Source of the DNA: DATLYH01 sp035575035
GTDB taxonomy: Bacteria > Planctomycetota > Planctomycetia > Gemmatales > Gemmataceae
Assembly (NCBI GenBank): GCA_035575035.1
Contig: DATLYH010000375.1
Span: forward strand, 1 to 37,524
Reading direction: 5' to 3'
DNA length: 37,524 nucleotides
The notes beneath the pieces are model-generated. The model made no database searches and had not been told where the DNA came from. It saw only the letters and a program-made list of their open reading frames with translations. Of the stretch, positions 16,701-28,689 are shown piece by piece. Both the position numbers and the translations under genes were made by a program. How positions within the stretch are numbered: the stretch's first letter is position 1; the number at the start of each line of letters is the position of its first letter.

Positions 16701-19092
16701 GGATCGGCTTGGGCTCCAGCGGGTTGGGCAACTCCGGCCCCGCGCCGGGCTGCCCGGCAGCCAGCGCCGGGTTGCGGTTCTGGCGCACCCAGGCCAGCTT
16801 GCTCTCGACCGGCTGGGGATCGAGGCCGAAGCCGGCGGCGAGCTGCCGGGCCTGATGCAGTACCTGCTCGGCCTGCTCGTAGTTGGCAGGGTTGGCTGCG
16901 GCCGACGCCACCAGATCGGTAGCCTGCTGGAGGTAGGCGTCAATCTGCCGGCGGGCCTGCAGGCCGAGTTGGAGCACGGTCTGTTCCGGGGTGTCCTCAT
17001 CGGGACCGAAGGGGGCGCCGATCTTGAGGCACTCGATGATCTTCTGGCGGGCCTCGATCAGGCGGTTCTCCTTCTGCAGCTGACGGGCCTGGGCCAGCAG
17101 TTGCAGCGCCTGCGCCTTGGCCGGGCTGACGGCCGCCTGATGGGGCGGAGCAGCCGAAGGAGTCGGGGCCTTGCCGGTAGCCCCAGACGGGGTATACGGA
17201 GAAGCCGCCGCGCCGGTTCGGGCACCACCGGCCTGCGCCACCTGATTGCCAGCCGGCTTCGAGGGCTCAGTCCGGCCGCGCTTGTCGTTGCGAGCGAGGC
17301 CCGCAGGCGGAACGGGCGGCACGGTCACCTTGCGCTGCTTGTTCCGGGCCGACTCGATGTCGGCGAGGAGCTTGTGGGGCCGGTCGCCCAGTTCCCAGAT
17401 GCTGTACGGGCCATGCAGCTTCTCGGCGCGGTGGGCGGCCCGGGCGGCGCCGTCCAGGTCTCCCTGCTCAAACAGTTTGCGTCCCTCGGCCAGTACGCGC
17501 CACGATTCCTCCTGGTCGCGCTTGGTGCGGGCCCGGTCGATCTCCTGAATCAGCTTATCGGGGGAGTCCTCGAACAGCCCCCAGCGTGTGGAGCCAGCGG
17601 CCAGCCTCGCCCGTCGGGCCATCGAGTAGGCTTCGTCCAGTTTGCCCTGGTTGTACAGCTCACGGCCTTGCCGGAGCAGCGCCCGCGGGTCGTCGGGCTT
17701 GTCAGTATCCTGATCGCGGGGGCCGGCGGCCGGCGCGGAGCTGGTCTTATTGGCAGCCCGGCGCGCGGATTCGGCGCGGCGGATCTCCGCCTGGAGCTTC
17801 TCGGGGTTGTCCTCCCAGTAAGGCAGGTCCGGCTTCAGCCGCTGGGCCTGTTCGGTGAGCCGGCGGGCCTCATCGAGGTTGCCGGCCTGCAGCGCCTTGC
17901 GTGCCTGGGCCAGGAGTCGGCGGGCGGCCGCGGTGTTCGTCGGGCTAGGGGTTTCATGGCTGGCTGTCCGAACGGGCTCGGACGGAGGCCGGTCCGGCGG
18001 GGGCAGGTTGGGCCCTTGCTCGCGCGGCGAAGCAGCGTTCGGCCCTTGGCCCGAGGAGGATGCTTCCGTCTTCTCGGGGGCCGGTTCGGCCTTGCGGCTG
18101 GCGAACAGGTTCCGGACGGAGCCGAGCATCCCGGATGTGTCCTTGTCCGGCAGCGCGGCTGGAGATCGGGCGGCCTGGGCCGAGCGGGCGGCTGGCCGGG
18201 AGCGGGCGGCCTGGATGTCCTTGAGGACTTTATCGGGGCTGTCGCCGAAAAGGTGCATCGACCAGGCGGACTCGGTCTTCTTGGAGGCCAGGGCCAGGCG
18301 CTCGGCGCGGTCGAGGTCGCCGGCCTGGTAGGCAGCGCGAGCGGCAGCCAGGAGTCCCTTGCCGTCGCTGCGCATCCGGGCGATGTCGCTGAGCAGTTTC
18401 TGGGGAGTGTCCTCGTTGGGCGGATAGATAATGCGGAGGCGCTCGGCCTCACGGGCGAGTTGCTCGGCGGCGTCGAAGTTGCCCTGGGCCAGCAGGGCCC
18501 GCCCCTGCTGAAGCTTGCCGCGTGCCAGCGCCAGTGGGCTGGCGGCCGTGGAGCCGGACGGATCGGCGGGGTCGAAGGAGCGCGGTCGGAGTTGCTCGGC
18601 GAGCTGCTGCGCTTTCTGGCGGTCGGCAGGGAGCAGATACTGGTTGGCAGTGACGCGCTTGAGCAGCTCGCTGGCAGTTTCGGGGCGCCCCTCACGCAGG
18701 GCCCGCTCGGCCAGGCGGAGCTGCTCACTGCCGGTCTGGCGGGCCTGCAAGGCAGCGGCGTTGAGCTGCATGACACGGGACAGCTCCTGGCGCTCGCTGG
18801 GGGTCAGGTCGTCCTGAGCAGCGACGGCCTGCTGGAAGTCGGCAGCGGCCTCCTCGTATTCGCCGCGGCGGTGGTGCTCAATGGCGCTGTTCAGGGCCAT
18901 GTGGGCGCGCGACGGCCGGAACAACCCCTGGGCCGACGCCAAGCCAGGACAAAGGAAAAAGGACAGGACCAGCAGGAGTGCCGCTCCCCGGCCGGCCCCC
19001 TCCCCCCTTGGCCGATTGCCGGCCGCCGTCCCGAACGCGGCGGGTTCGACGACGTTGTGGATCGACGCCATTGCCTTAGCCCTAGCCACCAT
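13756..19092 (-). CDS. Giant secretin (GspD/PilQ-type) with N-terminal TPR-like repeat array, 1778 aa
   Basis: A signal peptide ends near residue 54 (FFLCPGLASAQ). Residues 60-170 and 190-720 hold TPR-like helical pairs (ALLAQGNFDAAEQLAREAERL; ALQAGNLDEARRLTEQAQRL and others). Six of these close with a recurring motif at 226-237, 283-293, 427-437, 508-518, 569-579 and 698-709 of the form (E/G)D-x-P-x-K-L-x-x-(D/E)-I. Pro/Ala/Ser linkers (300-385, 590-660) separate them. Further helices reach about 1190. An STN-like N0 domain follows at 1192-1275, N1-like at 1380-1450, and the secretin barrel at 1480-1758 with VPDGGTVLIGG (1700-1710) and PYINRLFKNVG. It should form a multimeric outer-membrane channel. 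No other type II or IV secretion gene is nearby. AAAGGAGG lies just before the start; GTG 19089 or ATG 19071 are alternatives. Confidence 0.92.
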   Translation of the reverse strand: MVARAKAMASIHNVVEPAAFGTAAGNRPRGEGAGRGAALLLVLSFFLCPGLASAQGLFRPSRAHMALNSAIEHHRRGEYEEAAADFQQAVAAQDDLTPSERQELSRVMQLNAAALQARQTGSEQLRLAERALREGRPETASELLKRVTANQYLLPADRQKAQQLAEQLRPRSFDPADPSGSTAASPLALARGKLQQGRALLAQGNFDAAEQLAREAERLRIIYPPNEDTPQKLLSDIARMRSDGKGLLAAARAAYQAGDLDRAERLALASKKTESAWSMHLFGDSPDKVLKDIQAARSRPAARSAQAARSPAALPDKDTSGMLGSVRNLFASRKAEPAPEKTEASSSGQGPNAASPREQGPNLPPPDRPPSEPVRTASHETPSPTNTAAARRLLAQARKALQAGNLDEARRLTEQAQRLKPDLPYWEDNPEKLQAEIRRAESARRAANKTSSAPAAGPRDQDTDKPDDPRALLRQGRELYNQGKLDEAYSMARRARLAAGSTRWGLFEDSPDKLIQEIDRARTKRDQEESWRVLAEGRKLFEQGDLDGAARAAHRAEKLHGPYSIWELGDRPHKLLADIESARNKQRKVTVPPVPPAGLARNDKRGRTEPSKPAGNQVAQAGGARTGAAASPYTPSGATGKAPTPSAAPPHQAAVSPAKAQALQLLAQARQLQKENRLIEARQKIIECLKIGAPFGPDEDTPEQTVLQLGLQARRQIDAYLQQATDLVASAAANPANYEQAEQVLHQARQLAAGFGLDPQPVESKLAWVRQNRNPALAAGQPGAGPELPNPLEPKPIQQVGAQVAEGMPGAAPLTPDGLQSTGRDMLARARGHLKANQLAKARQLAEEVYSGPFGLQAQAEALLRDIDIEEFNQKRLAANRTFDAAFSAFQRKEYAYAAALIRSLDTRLLDPDKQGRLKELMALPEMQPSALARGPSPVATDQGPDPGVARAVATDAGPPAENDFARQVLARQEVKFQELRQKGLQAQREAADCFKAGDTERALEILQEYLATLAGVQLDSDRMALLRRPAEARLQQYRTLKAQRDFEELQAQTRKARDHGRSALAEAERNKQQKVAELIKQFNALYNEGKYKEAQYKAMLAKELDPDNQAATAAIYMAKLQINKSITQTNKDGREDMFFHAISDAEHEGVYTSLEEPVKFDTKAWEKVRDRKEVQSILRTKNEKEQEIERKLLSPVNLNFQDTPLRQVLEDLRSWQNLNIVPDEPALQEQGISLDRPVTMKLEGVSLKSALNLLLHQVNLTYVIKDEVLQVTTPNYAQGRLVQRVYQVADLVVPIPNALMPAEAAARAAAGSVNPLQPLSIPAGNTPYISRNALSGGTPVSSAAGSDPFAAHPNGTPAPGLAPATVSSSNSGRGGPSNTLEDQLIQLIKNSIAPRSWNDQGGPGTIDYFPLTMALVINQTLDIQEQIADLLAALRRLQDQEVAVEVRFITVAEGFFERIGLDFNINIKTDRETARYEPQLVTGQFKPVGFINDFNPSRFIAGLTPAGTFTTDLDIPIRTSSFAQAIPPFGGFPNIPGGNGGIELGLAFLSDIQVFMFMEAAQGDQRTNVMQAPKLTLFNGQTANISVTDQQFFVTNVFVVQNGGQLAFVPQNQPISQIANPLGITLTIQAVISADRRFVRLNLNPTIGNLASAIVPLFPIVTPIFPVFDGGFPGNPVLFTQFIQQPVINTITVQTSVAVPDGGTVLIGGLKRLSEGRNEFGPPVLSKIPYINRLFKNVGYGRETESLMIMVTPRIIINEEEEIRQTGVVPSPPPVLP

Positions 19093-19223
19093 GGCCTCCT
19101 TTCCCCATCCGACCCCCCGGACAGGCGAGGGCGCCCGCCCTGATTCCCCGACGCCGGGTTCCCCGTCGGCATGGTTAAGATGCCTTGCCCGGCAGCGGGT
19201 ACCGTCTCCCCACCGGCCACCCC

Positions 19224-19262
19224 CCTCACCCTTTCCCCATTGCGAGAGAGGGTAGGGTGAGG
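19224..19262. repeat. CCTCACCCT/AGGGTGAGG hairpin
   Basis: CCTCACCCT (19224-19232) and AGGGTGAGG (19254-19262) are perfect 9-bp arms with a 21-nt loop containing GAGAGAGGGT. It shares its end with the element at 9920-9953 and lies upstream of the secretin gene. Confidence 0.6.
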
Positions 19263-19364
19263 AGGTGACCCGAAAACCGTGCTGATGCGGTTTCGCTCAC
19301 AGTAGGGGCAGAAAAGCGGCGGGAAGATAGCGACCCCCCCGAGCAGGGTCAAGAGCAGAAAGTT

Positions 19365-19550
19365 GTCATTGGTCATTCGTCATTGGTCATTCGTCATTGG
19401 TCATTCGTCATTGGTGAGTGGCCAGGGGACGTAGTTACTTCTTGCTGCTCTTTCCTGGCTGGTCCAACAACTGCACTCTGCCCGGTCAACCAGCAACGGA
19501 CGAATGACCAATGACGAATGACCAATGACGAATGACGAATGACCAATGAC
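19365..19550. repeat. Inverted pair of heptamer repeats (GTCATTG/GTCATTC)
   Basis: Positions 19365-19414 consist of alternating 7-mers GTCATTG and GTCATTC. Positions 19499-19550 carry the reverse-complement array (GACGAAT/GACCAAT), so two roughly 50-bp arms flank about 84 bp. They could fold into one very long hairpin or define the ends of a small element. The region 19093-19656 has no gene; it contains this element and the hairpin at 19224. Confidence 0.85.
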
Positions 19551-19665
19551 GATTGAACTTTTCCCTTTCCCCTCTTCGCGGGGTCCGTTAGGTTGACAGG
19601 AGCCGTTCGTCCTTACGGATCTGGGGGCGCCGGGTTGCCCTTTTGCCACAGATGAGGTGAGCGCG

Positions 19666-20670
19666 ATGGTCAAGCGAGCTGGGTTCCTCCTTGTCGGGCT
19701 GATGTGCGGGTTGCAGCTGGTGTTTGGACAGCAGACCCAGGCGCCCGAGTGGAAACACGGGCTGGAGTTCCGGGTCCGCAAAGCCGGCGAGCCGGACTTC
19801 AAGAAGGATACCCGGCGATTCGGCTGCGAGATCTTCCAGGACCGGAATACCAACCAATGGATCGCCATCTCGGAGACCGGCTGGCTGGGCGCCCTGCGGG
19901 CAACAGCGGCGGCGGGCAAGGGGGGCCAGCCACCGAAGTGGCTGCACGGGCTGGAGCTGAAGTGCCGCAAGGCTGGCGAGGCGGACTTCACCAAGGACAC
20001 CCAGCGCTGGGGCATCGAGGTCTTCCGCGATGACGCTACCAACCATCTGGTCTACGTTTGCGAGACAGGCGCGCTGGGGCTGGTGCCGGCCGCCGGCGCC
20101 ACCGCCTCGCCGGATCCGCCCAAGCCGCCGCAGTGGCTATATGGCCTGGAGGTGAAATGCCGCAAGGGCGGCGAGACCGACTTCACCAAGGACACCAAGC
20201 GCTGGGGCATCGAGGTCTTCCGCGACGAGAACAACGGCAACCTGGTTTACCTCACCGAGGCCGGCGCCATCGCGGTCATCCCGGGGGCCGGGATCTCGGC
20301 GCCGTCGCCAATCAAGGGGCCGCGATGGCTGCACGGGCTGGATTTCCGGGTCCGCAAGGCAGACGAGCGCGACTTCACCAAGGAGACGCGCAACGTCGGC
20401 GCCGAGATCTTCAAGGACGAAAACACCAACCAGCTCTTCTACATCACCGAGGTCGGGGCCATCGCCGTGGTGCCGGCGGGAGGGGCAGCCGGCGGCGATA
20501 CCAAGCCGCCGAAGTGGCTGCACGGGCTGGAGCTGAAGTGCCGCAAGGCCGGCGAGGCGGACTTCACCAAGGACACTAAACGCTGGGGCATCGAGGTCTT
20601 CCAGGATCCGAACACCGGCCTGCTGGTTTACATTTCGGAAACCGGCTCCCTGGCTGTGCCGGCGAAGTAG
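19666..20670 (+). CDS. Exported protein of five tandem ~50-residue repeats, 334 aa
   Basis: No named family is recognised. A signal peptide (residues 1-22, FLLVGLMCGLQLVFG) is followed by five tandem units at about 29-76, 91-140, 156-206, 221-270 and 283-332. Each reads roughly W-x-H/Y-G-L-E-x-K/R-x-R-K-A-x-E-x-D-F-T-K-D-T-K-R-W-G-I-E-V-F-x-D-x-N-T-N-x-L-V-Y-I-x-E-T-G-A-I-A-V-x-P. Linkers are short and Pro/Gly-rich. Units 2 and 5 are nearly identical, suggesting recent duplication. The alternating pattern predicts small beta domains, perhaps arranged as a propeller or a string of beads. ATG 19666 is chosen because GAGGTGA sits 5 nt upstream; GTG 19657 is in frame but lacks this spacing. The small zinc-ribbon gene follows 75 nt later. 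Confidence 0.88.
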   Translation: MVKRAGFLLVGLMCGLQLVFGQQTQAPEWKHGLEFRVRKAGEPDFKKDTRRFGCEIFQDRNTNQWIAISETGWLGALRATAAAGKGGQPPKWLHGLELKCRKAGEADFTKDTQRWGIEVFRDDATNHLVYVCETGALGLVPAAGATASPDPPKPPQWLYGLEVKCRKGGETDFTKDTKRWGIEVFRDENNGNLVYLTEAGAIAVIPGAGISAPSPIKGPRWLHGLDFRVRKADERDFTKETRNVGAEIFKDENTNQLFYITEVGAIAVVPAGGAAGGDTKPPKWLHGLELKCRKAGEADFTKDTKRWGIEVFQDPNTGLLVYISETGSLAVPAK

Positions 20671-20745
20671 GGATGGGTAGAATGAAGGGTGCGGCCGGGT
20701 GAAGGAGCCCGGGGCGCCGCGAGGCGTTGAGTATGGGAGGCGACC

Positions 20746-20937
20746 ATGAAGTGCAGCTTTTGCGATCAGACGTTGGTGTGCAAGGCGTGCAACCGACCCT
20801 TCCATCCCCACCGGGCCGAGCCCTACCTGGCCGCCTACCAACCCGACATGCGGGTCGCCTGTCCGGAGTGCCACAAGGTCCTGGTCTGCAAACTGTGCGG
20901 CTACATCTACGGCGAGGAAGAAGAGGACGAGGGGTAA
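20746..20937 (+). CDS. Small double zinc-ribbon protein, 63 aa
   Basis: Eight Cys lie in four CxxC-type knuckles: CSFC (3-6), CKAC (12-15), CPEC (39-42) and CKLC (48-51). They are arranged as two similar halves joined by an HPHRAEPYLAAYQPD linker. The two-fold TLVCKxC / VLVCKLC pattern suggests an internal duplication, and the protein should bind one or two zinc ions. The C-terminus is an acidic Glu/Asp tail. No DNA-binding helix or enzyme motif is visible; small proteins like this often act as adaptors. GGGAGGCG lies a few nt before ATG 20746. It follows the five-repeat protein in the same direction, so shared transcription is possible. Confidence 0.78.
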   Translation: MKCSFCDQTLVCKACNRPFHPHRAEPYLAAYQPDMRVACPECHKVLVCKLCGYIYGEEEEDEG

Positions 20938-20980
20938 TCCCCAGGCGGGCCCAGTGACACCCCAGCGTGCGGATGCGCGG

Positions 20981-22861
20981 TCACCTGGTCACCGTGTCAC
21001 GGTCTTGAATCCCCAAGGCAGCGCCAATGTAGCCGAAGGGCTGGAGTTTCTCGTCCCAGGCAGCGATGACCGTGGGGGGCTTGCCGTCGTGGCGGGCGTT
21101 GTGACGGGCGATCGCTTCCAGAGCCAGGGCATGGGCCAGCCGGTTCTTGTCGATGGCGTTGGCTAGCGCGTCGTCGGCCCGTTCCTCCATACCGGCCAAC
21201 TTGGCGCGGAGCACCACAAGCTGGGCCCAGGCACGGACATCCGGCGCCTGCAAGGTCCGGACCAGGCCCTCCATCCGCTCTGTCTGCTTTGCTCGCAGGC
21301 CGAGTTGGATCAGCCGCAGCAACAGCACCGGCGGCGCTGCCCCTCCTCGCAGCGGACTTCGCTCTCCTTCAACCAGGGAGAGGGCCGCATCCAGGTCGGT
21401 AGTGTCCGGGGGAGTGCTGTCCAGGGTGATGTCGGCGATGCCAACCAGTGCCCGCAACTGATCGATCGGGAAGAGGAGCTTGGCCGCCTCACGAGCGGCG
21501 GACAGGTCGCCGCGCAAGGCCCGGCCCTCGGCGAGGCCCATGAGTGCAATCCGGTCGCGGCGCGGCAGTCCCGGGACTTCCGACTCCCGGTTCAGTGCCA
21601 CGAGCAGCGCCGCCAGCGAGAGGGGCAGGGACTGGACTTCCGGCTCGTTCCCGGCGCCTTTCGGGTCCTTGAGGGGGGCATCGGGCCGGGGCGGTTCCTT
21701 TTCCCGCGCGGGGACAGCTGCCGCGGTGCGCTGGAGGCCAAGGGCGTCCTGGGCCAACGATTCGGCGCCCGGCTGGTTCTTGGCCCGGAACAATTCCAGC
21801 CCAGCCACGGCCATCATCTCCGCGGTGAGGGGCGGGCTGCTCGCTTTCCGAGCCATCGGCCCCAGGCGGTGCCCCTGGCCGCGGGCAACCAGCCGACGAC
21901 AAACGGCCCGGAATGCCTCGATGCGCAGGTCCGGGGAGTTAATGCTTTGGAGCGTCTGTTCCAGTTCCCGCTGTGTCTTGTCCCAGGTCAGACGCCGGCC
22001 TTTGTCCACCTCATCCCCTTCACCACCAAGGTCCACTTCGGCCAGGGCCAGCTCGGTCAGCAACAGGTCACGATCGCCGGAGTTGGATGACCGCAGGAAG
22101 GCCCGGGCGCGGCTGAAACTCTCGTGGGCCTTCTCGGCACAATCGCGTTGTCCGGTGCGCAGGTACCACTCGCCGGCAGCCAGGTGGATGGCCGCGTCGC
22201 GGTCCCAGCTTAGCTTGAACTTATTGCTGTCGCTGCTGACCCCTTGCAGAGCCAGGCTCAGCGCCCGCTGCTGCCGCGCGGCGCTGCTGAAGTAGGACCA
22301 GGCCCACCAGACGAAAGCAACCAGGATAACCACGGCCGCGGCCGCGCTGCTCAGGACGATCTTCTGTTTGAGCGTCCAGGGCTCGCGCTCCTCGACAAGG
22401 ACGCCGGCTTCGGCCAGGGCCTGCTGGCTGGCCCGCGAGGTGGCGGCACTGCCCCAGGCTCCTTCGGGGGGCGGCTCGACGGTCTGGCGGGCAGCCGACG
22501 GGCCGCGGGGGGCCTGGCGCCAGTCCTTGGGCTCATTCTTGACAAGTTGAGGAACCTTGATGATCCGGCGGCAGTCGGGGCATGGGGCCTGCTTGCCGGC
22601 CAGGTCAGCGCCGACCTCCACGGCTGCGTCGCAGAAAGGGCAGGTGAAGTTAATCTTTTTGGTTTCGGCCTGAGGGGTCGGCGCGGCTGGCTCGTCCGTA
22701 AGGGCGGCGGCGGCCAACTCTTCCACATCGATGAGAGCCGACACGGGGGTCGGGATGGTCAGCACCTTCTTGCACGCGGGACACGCCGCCTTCTTGCCGG
22801 CTAGCTGGTCCTTGACACTAAGGGGCTTCTTGCAGTGGGGGCACCGGAATCGGATGGCCAT
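20981..22861 (-). CDS. Membrane protein with two N-terminal zinc ribbons and a helical repeat domain, 626 aa
   Basis: Two zinc ribbons open the protein: C7/C10 with C27/C30 (FRCPHC...ACPAC) and C74/C77 with C94/C97 (FTCPFC...PCPDC). Both carry the VxxxLAGKxxxCPxC signature common in planctomycete membrane proteins. A linker leads to one membrane segment at about 166-190 (IVLSSAAAAVVILVAFVWWAW). The remainder (about 195-626) is helical and TPR-like, ending in a conserved-looking region about a residue pair DEKLQPFGYIGAALG. With the ribbons cytosolic, the repeat domain would face the periplasm. ATG 22861 starts the protein at the first ribbon; the frame extends upstream by 25 residues without a ribosome-binding site. 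Function unknown; a scaffold or sensor is plausible. It is divided from ispG by a strong hairpin. Confidence 0.82.
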   Translation of the reverse strand: MAIRFRCPHCKKPLSVKDQLAGKKAACPACKKVLTIPTPVSALIDVEELAAAALTDEPAAPTPQAETKKINFTCPFCDAAVEVGADLAGKQAPCPDCRRIIKVPQLVKNEPKDWRQAPRGPSAARQTVEPPPEGAWGSAATSRASQQALAEAGVLVEEREPWTLKQKIVLSSAAAAVVILVAFVWWAWSYFSSAARQQRALSLALQGVSSDSNKFKLSWDRDAAIHLAAGEWYLRTGQRDCAEKAHESFSRARAFLRSSNSGDRDLLLTELALAEVDLGGEGDEVDKGRRLTWDKTQRELEQTLQSINSPDLRIEAFRAVCRRLVARGQGHRLGPMARKASSPPLTAEMMAVAGLELFRAKNQPGAESLAQDALGLQRTAAAVPAREKEPPRPDAPLKDPKGAGNEPEVQSLPLSLAALLVALNRESEVPGLPRRDRIALMGLAEGRALRGDLSAAREAAKLLFPIDQLRALVGIADITLDSTPPDTTDLDAALSLVEGERSPLRGGAAPPVLLLRLIQLGLRAKQTERMEGLVRTLQAPDVRAWAQLVVLRAKLAGMEERADDALANAIDKNRLAHALALEAIARHNARHDGKPPTVIAAWDEKLQPFGYIGAALGIQDRDTVTR

Positions 22862-22948
22862 GCGCGACTCGGGAGAAAGAAGGGGGCGACAAGACACCGG
22901 TCCCTTCATTATGAACCGGGCCGCGTAGCAAGGCAACTTGGTTTGGGG

Positions 22949-23001
22949 CGAGCCGGGAGCGTCAGCGACCGGCGGCTCCGGTCGCTGACGCTCTCGGCTC
23001 G
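22949..23001 (-). terminator. 24-bp hairpin terminator after ispG, built from a dispersed repeat
   Basis: Positions 22949-22972 and 22978-23001 are inverted arms of 24 bp with one mismatch and a 5-nt loop. The arm sequence (CGAGCCGGGAGCGTCAGCGAC) resembles the direct repeats at 28604-28661. It starts 14 nt after the ispG stop. There is no T tract on either side. Confidence 0.65.
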
Positions 23002-23014
23002 TCTCAAAGCCGGT

Positions 23015-24172
23015 TCAGCGCCCGACCAGAGGGAGCTTGACCCGGCCGCCATTGCCGGACGCCGGCGCTTGGGCCGGCAAGGTCCCCTTCGCCGCTTCCT
23101 CGCGCTCCCAGATGGCGATCTCTTCCATCAGGGCATCGACCATCTCGTGCTCCAGGACGTGGCGGACGATCTCGCCGCGCTTGAAGATCACCCCCTTGCC
23201 GTTGCCGGCGGCGATGCCGATGTCCGCCTCTCGTGCTTCGCCGGGACCGTTGACCACACAGCCGAGCACGCTGATCTTGACCGGAGTCTTTCGGCCGCCC
23301 AGGCGGCGCTGCAGTTCATCCATGATCTTGTTCAGGTCGATGGCCAGCCGGCCACAGGTCGGGCAGGCGATCAACTCCGGCGACCGCACGCGCCGCTGCG
23401 TTGCCTGGAGGATGTCGAAAGCCGCCTGGATCTCGACTTCCTTGGGCGCCAGCAGGCTGACGCGGATGGTATCGCCGATGCCATCCAGGAGGATGGCCCC
23501 CAGGCCGCACGCCGACTTGACCACTCCATAAGGCGGCTGACCCGCCTCGGTGATGCCGATATGCGTCGGGTAGTCGGCCTGCTTGGCATACAGCCGGTAC
23601 GATTCGACTGCGGTCAGCACGTCGCTCGACTTGAGCGAGACGATCAGGTCACGATACCCTTCTGACTCGGCGATCTCGATGTAACGAAGGGCGCTTTCGA
23701 CCATCGCCGGCGGGCAGGGGAAGCCATACTTCTCAACCAGGTCGCGCTCCAGGCTGCCGGCATTGACGCCGATGCGCATGGAGACGCCCTTGTCCTTGCA
23801 TTTGCGGATGACTTGGCGGTAGCGGTCATAGCCGCCGATGTTGCCGGGGTTGATGCGAATCTTATCGATGGGGTGGTCGAGGGCAGCCAGGGCCATCTTG
23901 TAGTCGAAGTGGATGTCGCAGACCAGCGGCAGGTTGATGCGCCGCTTGATCTCCGAGAGGACGGCGGCGTCTTCCTTCTTGGGCACGGTGACGCGGACGA
24001 TCTCGCAGCCGGCTTCCTCCATGCGGCGGATCTCGGCGACGGTGGCCTCGACATCAAAGGTGTCGGTGGTGGTCATCGACTGGACCCAGATCGGGTTGGC
24101 GCCGCCGACGATCTTGTCGCCGACGCGGACCTCACGCGTCTTGTGCCGGTGGAAGGTGTGCTGGTAGGGCAT
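23015..24172 (-). CDS. ispG: 4-hydroxy-3-methylbut-2-en-1-yl diphosphate synthase (IspG/GcpE)
   Basis: Converts MEcPP to HMBPP in the non-mevalonate (MEP) isoprenoid pathway, using a 4Fe-4S cluster in the cytosol. The 385-aa protein has the TIM-barrel N-terminal domain (SMTTTDTFDVEATVAEI, DIHFDYKMAL, RINPGNIGG, RIGVNAGSLE). The cluster-binding C-terminal domain has C270 and C273 (ACPTCGR), C305 (LGCVVNGPGE) and the cluster-ligating E312. It lacks the inserted middle domain of plant-type enzymes, so it is the ordinary bacterial two-domain form. GAGGGGGT lies a few nt before ATG 24172. A promoter at 24217-24246 and a hairpin downstream suggest a single-gene unit. No other MEP-pathway gene is present here. 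Confidence 0.97.
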   Translation of the reverse strand: MPYQHTFHRHKTREVRVGDKIVGGANPIWVQSMTTTDTFDVEATVAEIRRMEEAGCEIVRVTVPKKEDAAVLSEIKRRINLPLVCDIHFDYKMALAALDHPIDKIRINPGNIGGYDRYRQVIRKCKDKGVSMRIGVNAGSLERDLVEKYGFPCPPAMVESALRYIEIAESEGYRDLIVSLKSSDVLTAVESYRLYAKQADYPTHIGITEAGQPPYGVVKSACGLGAILLDGIGDTIRVSLLAPKEVEIQAAFDILQATQRRVRSPELIACPTCGRLAIDLNKIMDELQRRLGGRKTPVKISVLGCVVNGPGEAREADIGIAAGNGKGVIFKRGEIVRHVLEHEMVDALMEEIAIWEREEAAKGTLPAQAPASGNGGRVKLPLVGR

Positions 24173-24216
24173 GCTACCCCCTCATGGTTGGTGGGCCCGG
24201 GATCGCCGTCGCCCTC

Positions 24217-24246
24217 ATCCTAGGTTTTCTTACCGCAAGGCGTCAA
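24217..24246 (-). promoter_or_regulatory. Promoter of ispG
   Basis: On the minus strand TTGACG (24246-24241), an 18-nt spacer and TAGGAT (24222-24217). Predicted start near 24210, about 38 nt before the ispG ATG. Confidence 0.6.
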
Positions 24247-24375
24247 GCGGAGGCAACCGTCCCGGAGGCGACACGCCCTCAAGTGAACGAAGGTAGCCCC
24301 GACCTCCAGACCGATCCTGGCGACGCTACCGACGATGACTGGGCCGACGCGCGGGACATGCCTGCTACCTGCTGC

Positions 24376-28407
<4,032 letters not shown>

Positions 28408-28603
28408 GGCACTGCTCGCTTGACCGGAACCCCCCTTTCGATGAGACCGCACAGCCCGAGTGAACTCGCAAATCAAATGCCGGACGCCAGGCGTGGGTAT
28501 GTCTCTCGCAACTGATTGTTACATGGTGGGTTGCAAGCAATTCGATGCGGCAGGAAACGTAGGTCTCTTGGGTTTGCCCCGGCGGCAACTGTCAAATTGG
28601 CAC

Positions 28604-28661
28604 TACGAGCCCGGAGCGCCAGCGACGGAGGACAGCTACGAGCCCGGAGCGCCAGCGACGG
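28604..28661. repeat. 25-bp direct repeat, twice
   Basis: TACGAGCCCGGAGCGCCAGC plus GACGG occurs at 28604-28628 and 28637-28661 (period 33). The arms of the hairpin at 22949-23001 are close relatives, so this is another dispersed intergenic repeat family. Confidence 0.8.
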
Positions 28662-28689
28662 GTAACCCGATCCAACTGCATTGGGGGGG

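Noticed and set aside
14932..19143. A 1403-codon open frame on the plus strand opposite the secretin gene
   Set aside because: It is a mirror of the coding strand caused by high GC and strong codon bias: low-complexity Leu/Gly/Val/Arg-rich text, no domain, no ribosome-binding site. The minus-strand frame carries all recognisable domains.
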